Shown one piece after another: positions 16,860 through 25,776 of a DNA stretch of 64,000 nt. This stretch comes from JACCZH01 sp963729445 (GTDB lineage Bacteria > Chloroflexota > Chloroflexia > Thermomicrobiales > CFX8). The position numbers and the translations under genes were made by a program. The stretch is from the NCBI GenBank assembly GCA_963729445.1, contig CAVSNU010000003.1, positions 372,001 to 436,000 of the forward strand, read 5' to 3'. The notes under the pieces are model-generated. The model made no database searches. It had not been told where the DNA came from and was given only the letters and a program-made list of their open reading frames with translations. Position 1 is the first letter of the stretch; every line of letters starts with the position of its first letter.

Positions 16860-18587
16860 ATGTACCATCGTCATGATGTCGTTATTGTCGGTGCCGGTGG
16901 CGCGGGCCTCATGGCTGCCGCCCAGCTGGCGCATATTGCCGACGTTGCTGTTGTCTCGAAGCTCCACCCCGCCCGCTCGCATACGGGAGCGGCCCAGGGA
17001 GGGATCGGCGCGGCACTCGGCAATGTCGAGGAAGACCACTGGATCTGGCACATGTTCGACACCGTCAAGGGTGGCGACTACATCGTGGACCAGGATGCTG
17101 CCGAAGTGCTCGCCCGCGAAGCCGTCGAGGCGGTACTCGAGCTGGAGCACATGGGTCTTCCCTTTAACCGCACCCCTGACGGAAAGATCGACCAACGCCG
17201 CTTCGGCGGGCACACCCGCAATTTCGGCGAGGCGCCGGTGCGCCGCGCCTGTTTCTCGTCCGACCGCACCGGGCACATGATCCTGCACACCCTTTACCAG
17301 CAAGCGATCAAGCAGCAGGTAAATTTCTACGACGAATTCCAGATGCTCGACCTGCTCATCACCGACGATGGTGTCTGCAACGGCGTCGTGACGCTCGAGA
17401 TTGCCACGGGCGAAATCCACATCTTCCATGCCAAGGCGGTCATCATGGCGACGGGCGGCTTCGGCCGCGCCTATAAAGTGACTTCCAATGCCATGGCGAA
17501 CACCGGCGACGGAGTAGCCATCCCGTTCCGGCGCGGCATTCCCCTCGAGGACATGGAGTTCTTCCAGTTCCACCCCACCGGCATTTACAAGCTGGGCATC
17601 CTCCTGACTGAGGGTGCGCGCGGTGAGGGTGGCATCCTGCGCAACTCCAACGGTGAGCGCTTCATGGAGCGCTACGCGCCGACCCTGAAAGACCTGGCGC
17701 CGCGCGACATGGTGTCCAGGCACATCTGGCAGGAAATCCGCGAGGGTCGCGGTATCAACGGTTCCGACTACGTGCATCTCGATCTCACGCATCTCCCTCC
17801 GGGGGCGCTGCACGAGAAACTGCCCGACATCACCGGGTTCGTCCAGACCTATCTGGGCATCGACCCTGCTGAGAGTCTCGTACCCATCCAACCGACCGCT
17901 CACTACGCGATGGGCGGGCTCCCAACCGACATTGACGGCCGGGTAACGATCGACGCTGATAACACCGTGATGCCCGGCCTCTACGCCGCCGGAGAGGTGG
18001 CGTGCGTCTCCGTTCACGGCGCCAACCGGCTCGGCACCAATAGTCTGGTCGACCTTGTGGTCTTCGGCCGCAGAGCCGGCAAGCACGCGGCCGAGTACGT
18101 GAAGACCATTGACCTTGAGCCACTGCCGCCCGAGCCGGACTTCCGCGCGCGTGCCGAGATCAGCAACCTGTTTGACCGCAAGACAGGCGAGAATGTTGGG
18201 AAGATTCGCGCTGAGCTGCAGTCCGAGATGATGGACAAAGCCAGCGTGTTCCGCACCGGTGAGCTGCTGGAGGAGATGCGCGCCAAGCTTGTCGAGCTGC
18301 GCGACCGCTACTCCAACGTCGCCATCCAGGACCACGGGAAGATCTTCAACACCGATCTCCTGGAGGCGCTGGAGCTCGACTGTCTGCTGGACGTCTCAGA
18401 AGCCATCGTGGAGGGCGCCATCGCCCGCACGGAGAGCCGTGGCGCTCACCTGCGCGAAGACTATCCAGACCGGGACGACGAAGAGTGGCTGAACCACACG
18501 CTCGCTTACCGCACCTCGGGTGGTATTCAGTTGAAGAAGAAGCCGGTTGTGCTGACCCGTTTCGAGCCGAAAGAGCGGAAATACTAA
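16860..18587 (+). CDS. sdhA: Succinate dehydrogenase flavoprotein subunit
   Basis: The catalytic subunit of complex II; oxidises succinate to fumarate on the cytoplasmic side and passes electrons through covalent FAD to SdhB. At 575 residues it matches the family. The dinucleotide fold GAGGAGLMAA is at the N-terminus, His41 in SHTGAAQGG is the FAD-attachment residue, HPTGIY and the RLGTNSL segment line the active site, and the C-terminus ends in the Arg-rich segment typical of SdhA. The stop TAA shares a base with the ATG of sdhB. Confidence 0.97.
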   Translation: MYHRHDVVIVGAGGAGLMAAAQLAHIADVAVVSKLHPARSHTGAAQGGIGAALGNVEEDHWIWHMFDTVKGGDYIVDQDAAEVLAREAVEAVLELEHMGLPFNRTPDGKIDQRRFGGHTRNFGEAPVRRACFSSDRTGHMILHTLYQQAIKQQVNFYDEFQMLDLLITDDGVCNGVVTLEIATGEIHIFHAKAVIMATGGFGRAYKVTSNAMANTGDGVAIPFRRGIPLEDMEFFQFHPTGIYKLGILLTEGARGEGGILRNSNGERFMERYAPTLKDLAPRDMVSRHIWQEIREGRGINGSDYVHLDLTHLPPGALHEKLPDITGFVQTYLGIDPAESLVPIQPTAHYAMGGLPTDIDGRVTIDADNTVMPGLYAAGEVACVSVHGANRLGTNSLVDLVVFGRRAGKHAAEYVKTIDLEPLPPEPDFRARAEISNLFDRKTGENVGKIRAELQSEMMDKASVFRTGELLEEMRAKLVELRDRYSNVAIQDHGKIFNTDLLEALELDCLLDVSEAIVEGAIARTESRGAHLREDYPDRDDEEWLNHTLAYRTSGGIQLKKKPVVLTRFEPKERKY

Positions 18588-19290
18588 TGCAGGTCTGCTC
18601 TGAAGATCCACCGTTACAACCCGGAGACGGATACGAAGCCCCATTTTGAGACGTACACCGTGGAGGCCGAGCCCACCGACCGTGTGCTTGACGTGCTCAA
18701 TGAGATCAAATGGTCCCACGATGGCACGCTCACCTACCGTCGCTCGTGTGCCCACGGCGTGTGTGGCTCGGACGCGATGCGGATCAATGGCCGCAACGCG
18801 CTGGCCTGCAAGCTCCTTATTCAGGATGTTGGCAGCTCCATGACCATTGAGCCCCTGATGGGATTCCGGGTCATCAAGGACCTGGTCATCGACATGGACC
18901 AGTTCTGGGCGAACTATCAAGAAGATCAAACCCTTCTTGATCAATGACGATCCGGCGCCGGCTGGCCGTGAACGTCTTCAGAGCCAGGAAGAGCGTGAGG
19001 CCTTCGACGACTCCACAAAATGCATCATGTGCGCGGCCTGCACCACAGCCTGCCCGATCACCTGGGCGGATGATAAGTGGGTCGGCCCGGCAGCCATTGT
19101 CGCTGCGCACCGCTTCATCTATGACAGCCGCGACCAGGGGCAGGACGAGCGCCTCGCCATTCTGAACGACCGCTCAGGTGTCTGGCGCTGTCGCACGGTC
19201 TTCAACTGCACCGACGCGTGCCCGCGAGAAATCAAGGTGACCCAGGCGATTGAGCAGGTGAAACGCACCTTGCTCTACGACAACATGTAG
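18587..19290 (+). CDS. sdhB: Succinate dehydrogenase iron-sulfur subunit (two surplus bases)
   Basis: Electron-transfer subunit of complex II with three Fe-S clusters. All ligands are present: the 2Fe-2S set in CAHGVCGSDA with NALAC, and CIMCAACTTACP plus a later CTDACP for 4Fe-4S and 3Fe-4S. The frame is broken twice. From ATG 18587 the frame needs one base removed near 18596 to give MQVALKIHRYNP; near 18916 one more must go to join FWANY to KKIKPFLINDDP. The 704 bases equal 3n+2, consistent with two single-base surpluses. Without correction only CTG 18600 or GTG 18660 could start the first part. Both halves are well conserved, so a sequence error is more likely than gene loss. Confidence 0.92.
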
Positions 19291-19301
19291 GAATATCCGC
19301 C

Positions 19302-19344
19302 AACGAAGAAGCCCGCGCCGTGGCCCGGCGCGGGCTTCTTCGTT
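19302..19344 (+). terminator. Terminator of the sdh operon
   Basis: A perfect 19-bp stem beginning AACGAAGAAGCCCGCGCCG closes a five-base loop, 11 bases after the sdhB stop. The tail CGTTCGTTTGCC has few T residues, so it is an unusually long stem with a weak U tract. Confidence 0.8.
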
Positions 19345-19372
19345 CGTTTGCCAATGCGTCATAGATGTTGTG

Positions 19373-19378
19373 TATACT
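19373..19378 (+). promoter_or_regulatory. Candidate -10 box for the 19419 membrane protein gene
   Basis: TATACT lies 40 bases before the start codon and immediately downstream of the sdh terminator; TTGCCA sits 19 bases upstream as a possible -35. Fits a gene with its own transcription start. Confidence 0.45.
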
Positions 19379-19418
19379 GCCCTCCTGCGAGGACATTGGG
19401 GGCTGGAGAGGTACGCTC

Positions 19419-19895
19419 ATGGAGAACCCGTTTAGTTGGGATTATCTGACCGCGCCCTTGCGCGAGACACCTGAGTTCGGACCGTTGTCGGTGGCGTTCA
19501 TGGTGCTCTTTGGCCTGACCTTTGTTGGCTCTTTAATTGCCTACATGAAGGCCGGCAAGCGCCGCGACATCAATCCGTTATTGCGGAACAAGATACGGTC
19601 AGGTTCCCAGCTTCTGATGTGGATTACAGCGACGGGGCTCTTCTTCTACGCGTTTCGCCTCATGCGCGTCCCGTTCCTCAACCTCTACATGCGGATCTGG
19701 ATCTACCTCATCTTCCTCGTGTTCGTCGCGACCATCATCTACTTCGTCTACAACATGCGCAAAGTCTATCCTGGACAGCTTGCCGCCTATGAGAAGCGAC
19801 GCGAGCGGCGCCGCTACACGACCTCCGCACAAGGCGCGGCGCGATCACGCGCACGGAAATCGCGTCCACGCCGGACCACCTCAAAGTCGCGATAA
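19419..19895 (+). CDS. Three-span membrane protein of unknown function
   Basis: A 158-residue protein with three hydrophobic segments at roughly 22-45, 62-82 and 89-115, followed by a strongly basic tail rich in Arg, Lys and Ser (residues 130-158). No catalytic motif is visible. ATG 19419 lies eight bases after GGAGAGG. It is a single-gene unit between two strong terminators. The basic tail could bind nucleic acid or lipid head groups at the cytoplasmic face, but that is a guess. Confidence 0.8.
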   Translation: MENPFSWDYLTAPLRETPEFGPLSVAFMVLFGLTFVGSLIAYMKAGKRRDINPLLRNKIRSGSQLLMWITATGLFFYAFRLMRVPFLNLYMRIWIYLIFLVFVATIIYFVYNMRKVYPGQLAAYEKRRERRRYTTSAQGAARSRARKSRPRRTTSKSR

Positions 19896-19917
19896 GCAGG
19901 GCAGATTGCTGACAACA

Positions 19918-19947
19918 AAAAGACCGGCGCGTTTGCGCCGGTCTTTT
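19918..19947. terminator. Bidirectional terminator
   Basis: A 13-bp stem (AAAAGACCGGCGC and its complement) with a four-base loop and T runs on both strands. On the plus strand it ends the 19419 gene; on the minus strand it lies just downstream of the SRP RNA and probably ends that transcript too. Confidence 0.88.
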
Positions 19948-19989
19948 CTATCGATTCTGTTCCAGATTGGGGGAGTGGCCGTGCACCCA

Positions 19990-20243
19990 CCTGTCGACCA
20001 CAATCCTCCAGCTTGCAACGGCTAGTTAGCTCCAGCCAGGCAACCCCGCGTCACCCATAGGTTACCGCTTACGGCTGCTTCCTTCCGGATCTGACCGGGT
20101 TCACAGGCCTACGCCGCGCAGGACCTGACTTTCAACACCACTTGTCCGCGCAGTCCCACAGGATCGGACCTCGAGGGGGAATTCAGCCCCGCTAGAGCGG
20201 TTTGCGGGTACAGGGCACCGCTAGCTCCCCGCTTAGCACGACC
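19990..20243 (-). ncRNA. ffs: Signal recognition particle RNA, large bacterial type
   Basis: The minus strand contains the SRP S-domain tip TCCGGAAGGAAGCAGCC flanked by pairing arms, binding site of Ffh. The 5' part carries an Alu-like domain (GGGGAGCTAGCGGTGCC, TGTACCCGCAAACCGC, GGCTGAATTCCCC). I can pair CCGATCCT near the 5' side with AGGATTGTGG near the 3' side, which sets the long helix 5 and puts the 3' end close to 19990; each end may be off by about 15 bases. This long form (about 250 nt) differs from the 114-nt 4.5S RNA of Escherichia coli and is found in Firmicutes, Thermus-Deinococcus and Chloroflexota. Confidence 0.92.
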
Positions 20244-20250
20244 AGGGTGA

Positions 20251-20256
20251 ATTATA
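20251..20256 (-). promoter_or_regulatory. -10 box of the SRP RNA promoter
   Basis: A consensus TATAAT on the minus strand, eight bases before the predicted 5' end of the RNA at about 20243. The hexamer at 17-base spacing is TGGTTA, a poor -35; TTGACT occurs but at 22 bases. Confidence 0.65.
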
Positions 20257-20324
20257 CTCATTCACGACGCCGGTAACCAGTCAACGCCGGGCATCTCGCG
20301 CGCGAAATCGATACACTTTGAACG

Positions 20325-21557
20325 ATGAAAACACGATTCTTCCGCCCACCCCTCATACGCTGTATCAGACTCGTCACCATCTCCCTTCTGCTCCTGGCAG
20401 TGGTCGTCCCGTTCTCGGCGGCCGCCGAGACAAACGGGCAGATCACCGGGGTGGTCACCAACGGGACGACCGGGCTGCCGGTACCCAACATTGAGGTTAC
20501 GCTTTCGGCATTCCGCAGCGAAGGTATGGTGGGCGAGACCGCCACGACGACCGACGCACAGGGAGCCTATACCTTCACTGAGGTGGATACCGCCGACGGT
20601 ATCGTCTACGCCGCTTCCGTCTCATACAGTGGCGTGCTCTATTCAACGGGCATGGTCCGCTTCCAGGGTACGACCGAGCAGACGAGCGCGATCAACGTGT
20701 TTGAGACAACGTCTGACCGCAACGTGGTTCGGGTATCGACGCGGGGCATCGTCCTCTCCGAGATTTCTCCAGAGTCGGGCGAAGCCACGATGCTCGATAT
20801 CTACTCCATAGATGTCAATGGAAAAGAAACCTTTGTGGCGGGTGACAACGGACGCTCGCTGGAGTTCGCGGTGCCGCGCAACGCCGGCACCGTCACGCCG
20901 ATGCCCGGGTTCGACTTCGGGGCTCCAACCATAGAAAACGCCGTCGTCTTCGCCACCAGCGCTCTGCGACCCGGTGGGGGGTCGGCAACGCTCAGTTATC
21001 CCGTTCCGTACACCGGCACCACGTTCTCTATCGACACTCGCAACGCCTATCCCACCGACACCGTGCGCATCCTGATTCCGACTGACCTCACCAGCGAGAT
21101 CGACAGTGTTCAAGTCGCCGCCTCCGGATTTGAAGACGCCGGCGTCGCGCAGATCGGGGAGCGCGAATATCACGTCTGGACAGCCTCGGAGATGGCCGGT
21201 GACTCAAACGTTCGCGTGACGTTCAGCGGGCTTCCCAAGAGCGCATTCGAGCCAAACGAGCTGCGCGTGCTTGAGCCGGCAATTCTCGCCGCTCTCGCGC
21301 TGGTGGTCGCGGTAGCTCTCACCGCCTGGTTCCTGAAGCGCCGGAACCTGACCGAGCCCGTCCCTGCGTTCGCCGGACCTCTGCCTGAGGAGATCATCGA
21401 GAGCCGGGAAGAGCTGGTCATCCAGCTTCAGGAGCTGCAGGATGAACATGAGAATGGCCAGATCGACGATGAGCTTTATCTGAGCGAGCGTCGAACGCTT
21501 CTCGAACGCCTGAGAAACGTCTCTCGTCAACTGCGTGAAGAGCCGGCAGACGACTGA
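20325..21557 (+). CDS. Secreted, membrane-anchored protein with carboxypeptidase-regulatory-like domain
   Basis: A 410-residue protein. Residues 1-34 are a signal peptide (basic start, hydrophobic core, cut near SAAAE). Residues 38-125 resemble a CarboxypepD_reg/CNA-B beta sandwich (GQITGVVTNGTTGLPVPNIEVTL, DAQGAYTFTEV). A middle beta-rich region has no name I can give. A membrane span at about 323-343 is followed by a cytoplasmic coiled coil with EELVIQLQELQDEHENGQ. So most of it faces outside. No Shine-Dalgarno precedes ATG 20325, but TACACT lies seven bases upstream, which would make the mRNA leaderless. The catalytic role, if any, is unknown. Confidence 0.85.
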   Translation: MKTRFFRPPLIRCIRLVTISLLLLAVVVPFSAAAETNGQITGVVTNGTTGLPVPNIEVTLSAFRSEGMVGETATTTDAQGAYTFTEVDTADGIVYAASVSYSGVLYSTGMVRFQGTTEQTSAINVFETTSDRNVVRVSTRGIVLSEISPESGEATMLDIYSIDVNGKETFVAGDNGRSLEFAVPRNAGTVTPMPGFDFGAPTIENAVVFATSALRPGGGSATLSYPVPYTGTTFSIDTRNAYPTDTVRILIPTDLTSEIDSVQVAASGFEDAGVAQIGEREYHVWTASEMAGDSNVRVTFSGLPKSAFEPNELRVLEPAILAALALVVAVALTAWFLKRRNLTEPVPAFAGPLPEEIIESREELVIQLQELQDEHENGQIDDELYLSERRTLLERLRNVSRQLREEPADD

Positions 21558-21615
21558 GCCGTGGAGCGTGCTAGGATGCTCCGACGGATACGAATACCTT
21601 GAAGGAGGCAGTCGT

Positions 21616-23604
21616 TTGCCAGCTCAGCTCGCGCGCAAGTTAACCGCCGAAGATATTCATCAGTTCCGGCTCGTAGCCGATCCCCAGGTCTCACCAGACG
21701 GTCAGCACGTCGCTTACACCGTCACCACCATTGAAAAAGAGAAGAACGACTACCGCTCGTCAATCTACGTCTCAACGATCGATTGCTCAAAGCAACGGAG
21801 ATTGACGACGGCCGACGCCAAGGACTCGATGCCGGCCTGGTCGCCAGACGGATCTCAGCTGGCATTCATCTCGAACCGCGCTGACAAACCCCAGATCTGG
21901 ATCATCCGTGCCGACGGTGGTGAAGCATGGCAGGCAAGCGATCTCGACGAAGGAGTCTCCGGCTTTCAATGGTCTCCCGACGGATCGTCGTTCGTCGCCG
22001 TCTCGAAGAGTGTCGAGAAGGCCGACAGCGATGAGGAGCAGCCGGAGGAAGAAAAGAGCGACGTCAAACACATCACGAAGATTCGCTACAAGGCGGATGG
22101 GGAAGGCTTCCTCGATTTCAAGCCGAAACACCTCTGGATCATCCCGCTCGGCGATGGCAAGCCGCGCCAGATCACGCATGCCGACGTGAGCGACAACGAT
22201 CCTGTATGGTCTCCCAACGGTCGGGAGATCGCATTCGTCACGAATCGCACCGAAGGCCGAGAATGGAACAGTGTCTCTGAAATCTGGGTTGTGCCCGCCT
22301 CAGGCGGCGAAGAACGCCCACTGCTCAGCGGTGACACGGCCTCGTTCGGCTCGCCGAGCTGGTCCCCTGATGGCTCCAGCGTCGCGGCCCTCGGTCACTG
22401 GGAAGCCCAGTCCGGCGGCGGCCCGAATGTCAACCTCTGGACGATTCCCGCAGGCGGCGGCGAGGCGACCAACCTGACCGGCGACTTTGACCGCTCGATG
22501 TCCGACTACGCCATGAGTGATATATATACAGGTTCCGTGACGCGTCCGGTGTGGACAGCCGATGGGGAGTATCTGCTGCTCACCGCCAGTGACAGCGGAT
22601 CGACCCACATCTACTCGGTTCCATCCTGCGGTGGCGAGCCGCAGAAAGTTACTAGCGGCGATCGGCGCATCTCTGGCTTCTCGCTTGGCTCAGATGGCAA
22701 AACTCTCGCCTTCATTTCCGGTACCACCACTGATCCCGGCAACGTCTTCGTCTCCACCGAGCGCGGCATGAACCCAGCGAAAATCACCGCGCTGAACGAC
22801 GAGTTCCTGTGTGGAATCGCCCTCTCGGAGCCAGAGGAATTCTGGGTGGCATCCCAATCCGACGGTCATCAGATTCAAGGTTGGGTTATGAAGCCCATCG
22901 GGTTCCAGCCGGGGGTGAAATACCCCATGATTCTGGAGATTCACGGTGGGCCGCACGGCATGTACTCCAACTCGTTCATGCACGAGTTCCAGCTCATGGC
23001 CGCTCGCGGATACGTGGTTGTCTACACGAACCCGCGCGGCTCACAGGGCTACGGTGAGGGCTTCACTCGCTATACGCACATGGCCTGGGGTGAGAAGGAC
23101 ATGCCAGACGTTATGGCGGCGGTGGAGCATGTCGTTGAGCAGGGTTATGTGGACGAGAACCGGCTAGGCATCACCGGCGGCTCATACGGCGGCTACATGA
23201 CGCTGTGGATGATCGGTCACACCGACAGGTTCAAGGCCGCTGTCACCCAGCGCTGTGTCTCGAATCTGTATTCGTTCTACGGCACGAGCGACATCGGCTG
23301 GGGGTTCGGTGGCTACGAGTTCGGCGGCACTCCCTGGGAGAATCGCGAGCGCTTCATGAAGTACTCGCCGATCACCTACGTCAAGGAGATGACCGCCCCG
23401 CTGCTGATCATTCACTCGGAACAGGACTACCGCTGTCCGATCGAGCAGGGCGAGCAGGTATTCATCTCGCTCAAGAAACTCGGGCGCGACGTCGAGTTCG
23501 TGAGGTTCCCCGACGAGAACCACAACCTGTCTCGTAACGGTCAGCCGAAACACCGGGTGGAACGCCTGGAGTACATCATCGGTTGGTTCGACCGGTATCT
23601 GTAG
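21616..23604 (+). CDS. S9-family prolyl oligopeptidase-like serine peptidase
   Basis: A 663-residue peptidase with an N-terminal seven-bladed propeller (SPDGxQxA(F/Y) repeats to about residue 400, like TolB/DPP-IV) and a C-terminal alpha/beta hydrolase. The catalytic triad is Ser523 in GGSYGGYM, Asp604 in SEQDYRCP and His636 in DENHNLSR. No signal peptide is visible, so it is probably cytoplasmic and acts as an acylaminoacyl- or oligopeptidase. Residues 155-170 form an acidic, Lys/Glu-rich loop inside the propeller. TTG 21616, seven bases after GAAGGAGG, is a much better start than upstream codons that overlap the previous gene. Confidence 0.92.
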   Translation: MPAQLARKLTAEDIHQFRLVADPQVSPDGQHVAYTVTTIEKEKNDYRSSIYVSTIDCSKQRRLTTADAKDSMPAWSPDGSQLAFISNRADKPQIWIIRADGGEAWQASDLDEGVSGFQWSPDGSSFVAVSKSVEKADSDEEQPEEEKSDVKHITKIRYKADGEGFLDFKPKHLWIIPLGDGKPRQITHADVSDNDPVWSPNGREIAFVTNRTEGREWNSVSEIWVVPASGGEERPLLSGDTASFGSPSWSPDGSSVAALGHWEAQSGGGPNVNLWTIPAGGGEATNLTGDFDRSMSDYAMSDIYTGSVTRPVWTADGEYLLLTASDSGSTHIYSVPSCGGEPQKVTSGDRRISGFSLGSDGKTLAFISGTTTDPGNVFVSTERGMNPAKITALNDEFLCGIALSEPEEFWVASQSDGHQIQGWVMKPIGFQPGVKYPMILEIHGGPHGMYSNSFMHEFQLMAARGYVVVYTNPRGSQGYGEGFTRYTHMAWGEKDMPDVMAAVEHVVEQGYVDENRLGITGGSYGGYMTLWMIGHTDRFKAAVTQRCVSNLYSFYGTSDIGWGFGGYEFGGTPWENRERFMKYSPITYVKEMTAPLLIIHSEQDYRCPIEQGEQVFISLKKLGRDVEFVRFPDENHNLSRNGQPKHRVERLEYIIGWFDRYL

Positions 23605-23629
23605 CATTCGGGGTCAGCCGGATATAGCG

Positions 23630-23672
23630 AAGGACCTCGTCCCTACTCGAGCGCGTAGGTGACGAGGTCCTT
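23630..23672. terminator. Terminator between the S9 peptidase and the creatininase-like gene
   Basis: A 12-bp outer stem (AAGGACCTCGTC and complement) encloses an inner CCTAC/GTAGG stem with an eight-base loop. The plus-strand tail is TTTCGTTTGC and the minus-strand tail lacks a T run, so it mainly serves the peptidase gene. Confidence 0.72.
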
Positions 23673-23722
23673 TCGTTTGCGACGGAATATCCAGGCCGGG
23701 TGTGCGTACACCGCTCGAAGGC

Positions 23723-24514
23723 CTACGACGGCATACGCTCGCAGATCCAGGCGGCAATGAAATCAGCCATCTTGTCCCGGTAGAGGAATCCGCGTTCACG
23801 AGTAGCAGGGCGGGAATCACCCAGAATGCCGTTGTCGGTCAATGCCGTCATTCCCTCGCGGAACAATTTGGCGACTTCGGCATCGCCGAACTCCCCAACA
23901 TAACCTTCGATCGCATAGTCCATCTCGACGAGATCTTCCCGGGCAGCGAGGACGAGCGAGGTCTCAGCCTCACCGGCGTGAGCTCCAGCTTCGGCTGGTG
24001 TAAGGCCGTCTGATTCAGCGACAGCGTTGAAGACGCCGACAAACCCCAACAGGTCCGAGTAGGCATGAAAACGCGCGCCGCCGATCGTGCCGCCCGTTTC
24101 CTCGACTAACTGTCCCAGGGGCGCGAAGTTGCCCCCGTGGCTGGGGATAATGAAGATCACCTCGAAACCATGGGCCGCCAGGCTCGCAACGTACTGCCGC
24201 ACGACTTCCTTGAAGGTCGCCTCGTCGAGCGTGATCGTGCCGGCGAACTTCATGTGGTGGGTTGAAACGCCGAACGGAATCGTTGGCCCGCGCAGAATGC
24301 CCGGTACCCGCTCGGTGATGGCGTCCACCAGGAACGTGCCCAGCAGCGTGTCGGTCTGAATAGGCAACTGTGGACCATGCTGCTCCATCGATCCGGCGGC
24401 GGCGATGACCGTCCGCTGACCGTTATCGATAGCCGCCTTGATCTGCGTCCAGGACATCTCTTCGAGCTTGCGGCGCTCGCTGAGGCGGCCCTTAGCCAGT
24501 TGTTGGTTGACCAT
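23723..24514 (-). CDS. Creatininase-family amidohydrolase
   Basis: A 263-residue member of the creatininase/MftE/FAPy-hydrolase family of metal-dependent amidases. The metal-binding residues are in GSMEQHGPQLPIQTD (Glu, His, Asp), FIIPSHGGNF (His) and HAGEAETS (Glu). ATG 24514 is one base from the stop of the upstream nuclease gene, so the two are probably cotranscribed with herA. The family includes creatinine hydrolase, mycofactocin peptidase and 2-amino-5-formylamino-pyrimidone deformylase; none of the flanking genes indicates which applies. Confidence 0.88.
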   Translation of the reverse strand: MVNQQLAKGRLSERRKLEEMSWTQIKAAIDNGQRTVIAAAGSMEQHGPQLPIQTDTLLGTFLVDAITERVPGILRGPTIPFGVSTHHMKFAGTITLDEATFKEVVRQYVASLAAHGFEVIFIIPSHGGNFAPLGQLVEETGGTIGGARFHAYSDLLGFVGVFNAVAESDGLTPAEAGAHAGEAETSLVLAAREDLVEMDYAIEGYVGEFGDAEVAKLFREGMTALTDNGILGDSRPATRERGFLYRDKMADFIAAWICERMPS

Positions 24515-24515
24515 C

Positions 24516-25772
24516 CTAACCCATCCCCTTCTCCGACTCGCGGCGCTGACGATCGATCAGCTCGCGGCCCTTCTCCAGTAAACGTTCCCCGAACTGTGGT
24601 TGGTACTGCTTTTGCTCGACCCACTGCTCGAGCATCTTGACACTGTCGAACTCGTCCCCGGCATTGAGCGCCAGACGCTGCCGGTTGATGGTTTCACTCT
24701 CCACGACAACTCGCGCGATGTGCGCTGCTCCGGCTGCCGCGATCATACGCCGGATCTCTAGCGACGAGACACCGGTTTCGAGACCCTGGTCCACCTCGAC
24801 ATAGCACCGCACGATAGCATCATTCAGGCTCTCTGCCTGAGCTCGGATCTCGCGCTCGATGACCGCCATCGGCATGCCACCGGTCGCGTCGATCCGCATG
24901 GTCCGGAACGGCCGCGTCGACAGCTCAATGAACGTCCAATCGGTCTTGCGCTCCCCGCGCGCCCCTGAACCGATTCGAACATCGACAAATCCTTTGGCTT
25001 CTCGCTCCTCGCCAAAATCGACGCGCTCCGGGCTTCCGGCATAGACTGCTGGCGGATGAGAGATGACCTGTTGGTGCTTGTGAATGTGCCCCAGAGCCAC
25101 ATAATCGAACGCTGAGGCGTTCATATCGTCTAGTCCGACTGTAAGGTCCTTACCGAGCATGATCGAGCGCTCAAAGCCAAATGTCGCGCCCTGCACGCTC
25201 AAGTGAGCCAGGAGAACCGCAGGGACATCGGGCCTGATTTCAGGGAGCAGCTCCGCAACAAGTTTCGACACCGTCGAGGCCATCGCCTGGTCCAGGTTCT
25301 CCTGCGCCATGATCCGAAAATGCTCGCTGGCGAGGAACATGGAGCGAGTTACCCATGGTACGGTCAGGACTTGCATCGGACCCGACTTCGTCTCAACCTC
25401 AATCAGGTCGATTTCGCGGCACACATACACACCCGGAATCTCGAGCACACTGTAAATCTCGGTATGAGTGGCCCGGTTCGTCGAGGATGGCAGGTCGTGG
25501 TTACCCACCAGCACGACGATCGGGATTCTGGCCTCGGAGAGGCGGACGATGCGCCGGGCGAACTCCCGTTGGAGTGTCGGGCTCGGGTCACGATTCTTGA
25601 AGGCGTCGCCGGCGAAGAGCACGGCGTCAACGTCATGTTCGATGGCATAGTCGACGATCCGGTCGAACGCCTGGAGAAAGTCCAGGACGCGGGTAGACAG
25701 ACCCGTCTGGGTATCAAAGCTGCCATAGGCTTCGATGCCGAGATGAAGATCTGCGAAGTGCAGAACGTGCAA
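24516..25772 (-). CDS. Mre11/SbcD-like DNA nuclease
   Basis: A 418-residue calcineurin-type phosphoesterase. Metal motifs are FADLHLG, LFAGDAFKNRDP (Asp where the family usually has GD), VVLVGNHDLPS, LLAHLSVQG and LGHIHKHQ, in the order and spacing of SbcD/Mre11. The C-terminal 130 residues should form the capping domain. TTG 25772 follows GCTAGGG. herA ends four bases upstream and the creatininase-like gene begins one base downstream. No Rad50/SbcC partner is encoded next to it, unlike most sbcCD operons; pairing with HerA recalls the archaeal HerA-Mre11 clusters, so a role in DNA end processing is plausible. Confidence 0.88.
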   Translation of the reverse strand: MHVLHFADLHLGIEAYGSFDTQTGLSTRVLDFLQAFDRIVDYAIEHDVDAVLFAGDAFKNRDPSPTLQREFARRIVRLSEARIPIVVLVGNHDLPSSTNRATHTEIYSVLEIPGVYVCREIDLIEVETKSGPMQVLTVPWVTRSMFLASEHFRIMAQENLDQAMASTVSKLVAELLPEIRPDVPAVLLAHLSVQGATFGFERSIMLGKDLTVGLDDMNASAFDYVALGHIHKHQQVISHPPAVYAGSPERVDFGEEREAKGFVDVRIGSGARGERKTDWTFIELSTRPFRTMRIDATGGMPMAVIEREIRAQAESLNDAIVRCYVEVDQGLETGVSSLEIRRMIAAAGAAHIARVVVESETINRQRLALNAGDEFDSVKMLEQWVEQKQYQPQFGERLLEKGRELIDRQRRESEKGMG

Positions 25773-25776
25773 GACC

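Noticed and set aside
16854..18335. A 493-codon minus-strand open frame opposite sdhA.
   Set aside because: High-GC third positions of sdhA keep the antisense frame open; no start signal and no recognisable domain.
22519..22532. An AT-rich GATATATATAC stretch that resembles a promoter -10.
   Set aside because: It is inside the propeller of the S9 peptidase (Ser-Asp-Ile-Tyr-Thr) with no -35 and no gene start downstream.
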